Assembly: GCF_000344785.1 (NCBI RefSeq)
Contig: NC_020506.1
Span: forward strand, 2,418,001 to 2,482,000
Reading direction: 5' to 3'
Length of the DNA: 64,000 nt
Source of the DNA: Corynebacterium callunae DSM 20147
Lineage (GTDB): Bacteria; Actinomycetota; Actinomycetes; Mycobacteriales; Mycobacteriaceae
This document shows positions 63,615 to 64,000 of this stretch, one piece after another (position 1 is the first letter of the stretch; every line of letters begins with the position of its first letter). A program made the translations under genes and the position numbers. The notes beneath the pieces were generated by a model that saw nothing but the letters and a program-made list of their open reading frames with translations, searched no databases and had not been told where the DNA came from.

Positions 63615-64000
63615 TTAGAACTCCCCCATTCCTGGCAGCTGCGAGTTTTTGTTATTGCGGGCAGTGAATCCACCGTTATTAAAACGGTTGGGATCGACAC
63701 CAGAGGTTTGGAAGTTTTCATCGACTGGCATGCCAGCAATTAGCTCCTGTGATGGCCCCGTTGGGTCAGGGAGTCGGAATGCAATGTCTTCCTTATTAAC
63801 TGGCCCACTGACCTGCAGCAACACTTCACTCAAGCCGATGGAATCAAAGGCATTGATATGGGATTCGTATTTGCACAGACTTGGATCCAAATCCAAAATG
63901 TCATGCACGCGACCAAGTGGCGTAGCAATTTCACCATTAAAGGAACCTGTGGTGAGGTGCTCTTTAAGAGAAGAATAGGTGGGCGCAGGTACCTGTTTTC
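63615..64000 (-). CDS. 3' part of a further GTPase-operon gene (cut by the window edge)
   Basis: The frame is open to the window end: PTYSSLKEHLTTGSFNGEIA, then TPLGRVHDILDLDPSL and on to NKNSQLPGMGEF. The gene starts beyond 64000. The visible part has no known motif; its last 40 residues are Asn/Gly-rich and probably disordered. It directly precedes the FN3-like gene (TAAATG), so it belongs to the operon. Confidence 0.7.
   Translation of the reverse strand, partial: KQVPAPTYSSLKEHLTTGSFNGEIATPLGRVHDILDLDPSLCKYESHINAFDSIGLSEVLLQVSGPVNKEDIAFRLPDPTGPSQELIAGMPVDENFQTSGVDPNRFNNGGFTARNNKNSQLPGMGEF

Overview
The window is a chromosomal stretch from a Corynebacterium close to the C. glutamicum group. 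The evidence is the 45- and 57-residue cell-wall channel genes porA and porH beside groEL2, the mycobacterial-type order lpqE-radA-disA ... canB-mutY ... clpC, the ftsH-folE-folP-folB-folK-DUF3180-DUF6779-(Rossmann)-panC-lysS run, the speE-DUF350-DUF4247-DUF2617-DUF4178 operon, and the bglF-bglA-bglG beta-glucoside operon. No tRNA, rRNA or CRISPR array was seen.

Layout. 1-15 kb: genome maintenance and stress genes (lpqE, radA, disA, a secreted protein, carbonic anhydrase, mutY, a small DUF4236 gene overlapping mutY, clpC, guaB1), two tandem 14-helix type MFS exporters and a DUF559-like protein. 15-27.5 kb: one long minus-strand block of lysS, a PanC-family gene, folate genes, ftsH, hpt, tilS and dacB, then ppa on the plus strand. 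28-31.5 kb: a five-gene operon built on a membrane-anchored spermidine-synthase-like protein. 31.5-36.2 kb: beta-glucoside PTS operon with a BglG-type antiterminator and a readable RAT/terminator leader. 36.2-47.6 kb: rhodanese, a MarR regulator with a Pls-type non-ribosomal peptide synthetase, a PucR-type regulator, two aldehyde dehydrogenases and MpaB/DUF2236 oxygenases (one intact, one a pseudogene).

47.6-50.7 kb is a decayed accessory island: a resolvase remnant with internal deletions, and two overlapping minus-strand genes broken by frameshifts and stops, one with a PD-(D/E)XK-like core. It is followed by a visibly GC-rich large-subunit catalase that looks acquired. 53-56.7 kb: ppk2, porA, porH and groEL2 with two CIRCE operators.

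The last 7 kb (56.8-64.0 kb) is a tightly coupled operon: a small membrane protein, a P-loop GTPase, a von Willebrand factor A protein, a GTPase-associated-protein-like 654-residue protein, a 733-residue multi-domain beta-sandwich protein, and the 3' part of a further gene cut by the window edge. It is the best candidate here for an undescribed system. A second candidate is a dispersed 11-mer, CGTCGAAAAGC, with twelve exact copies on both strands against an expectation far below one.
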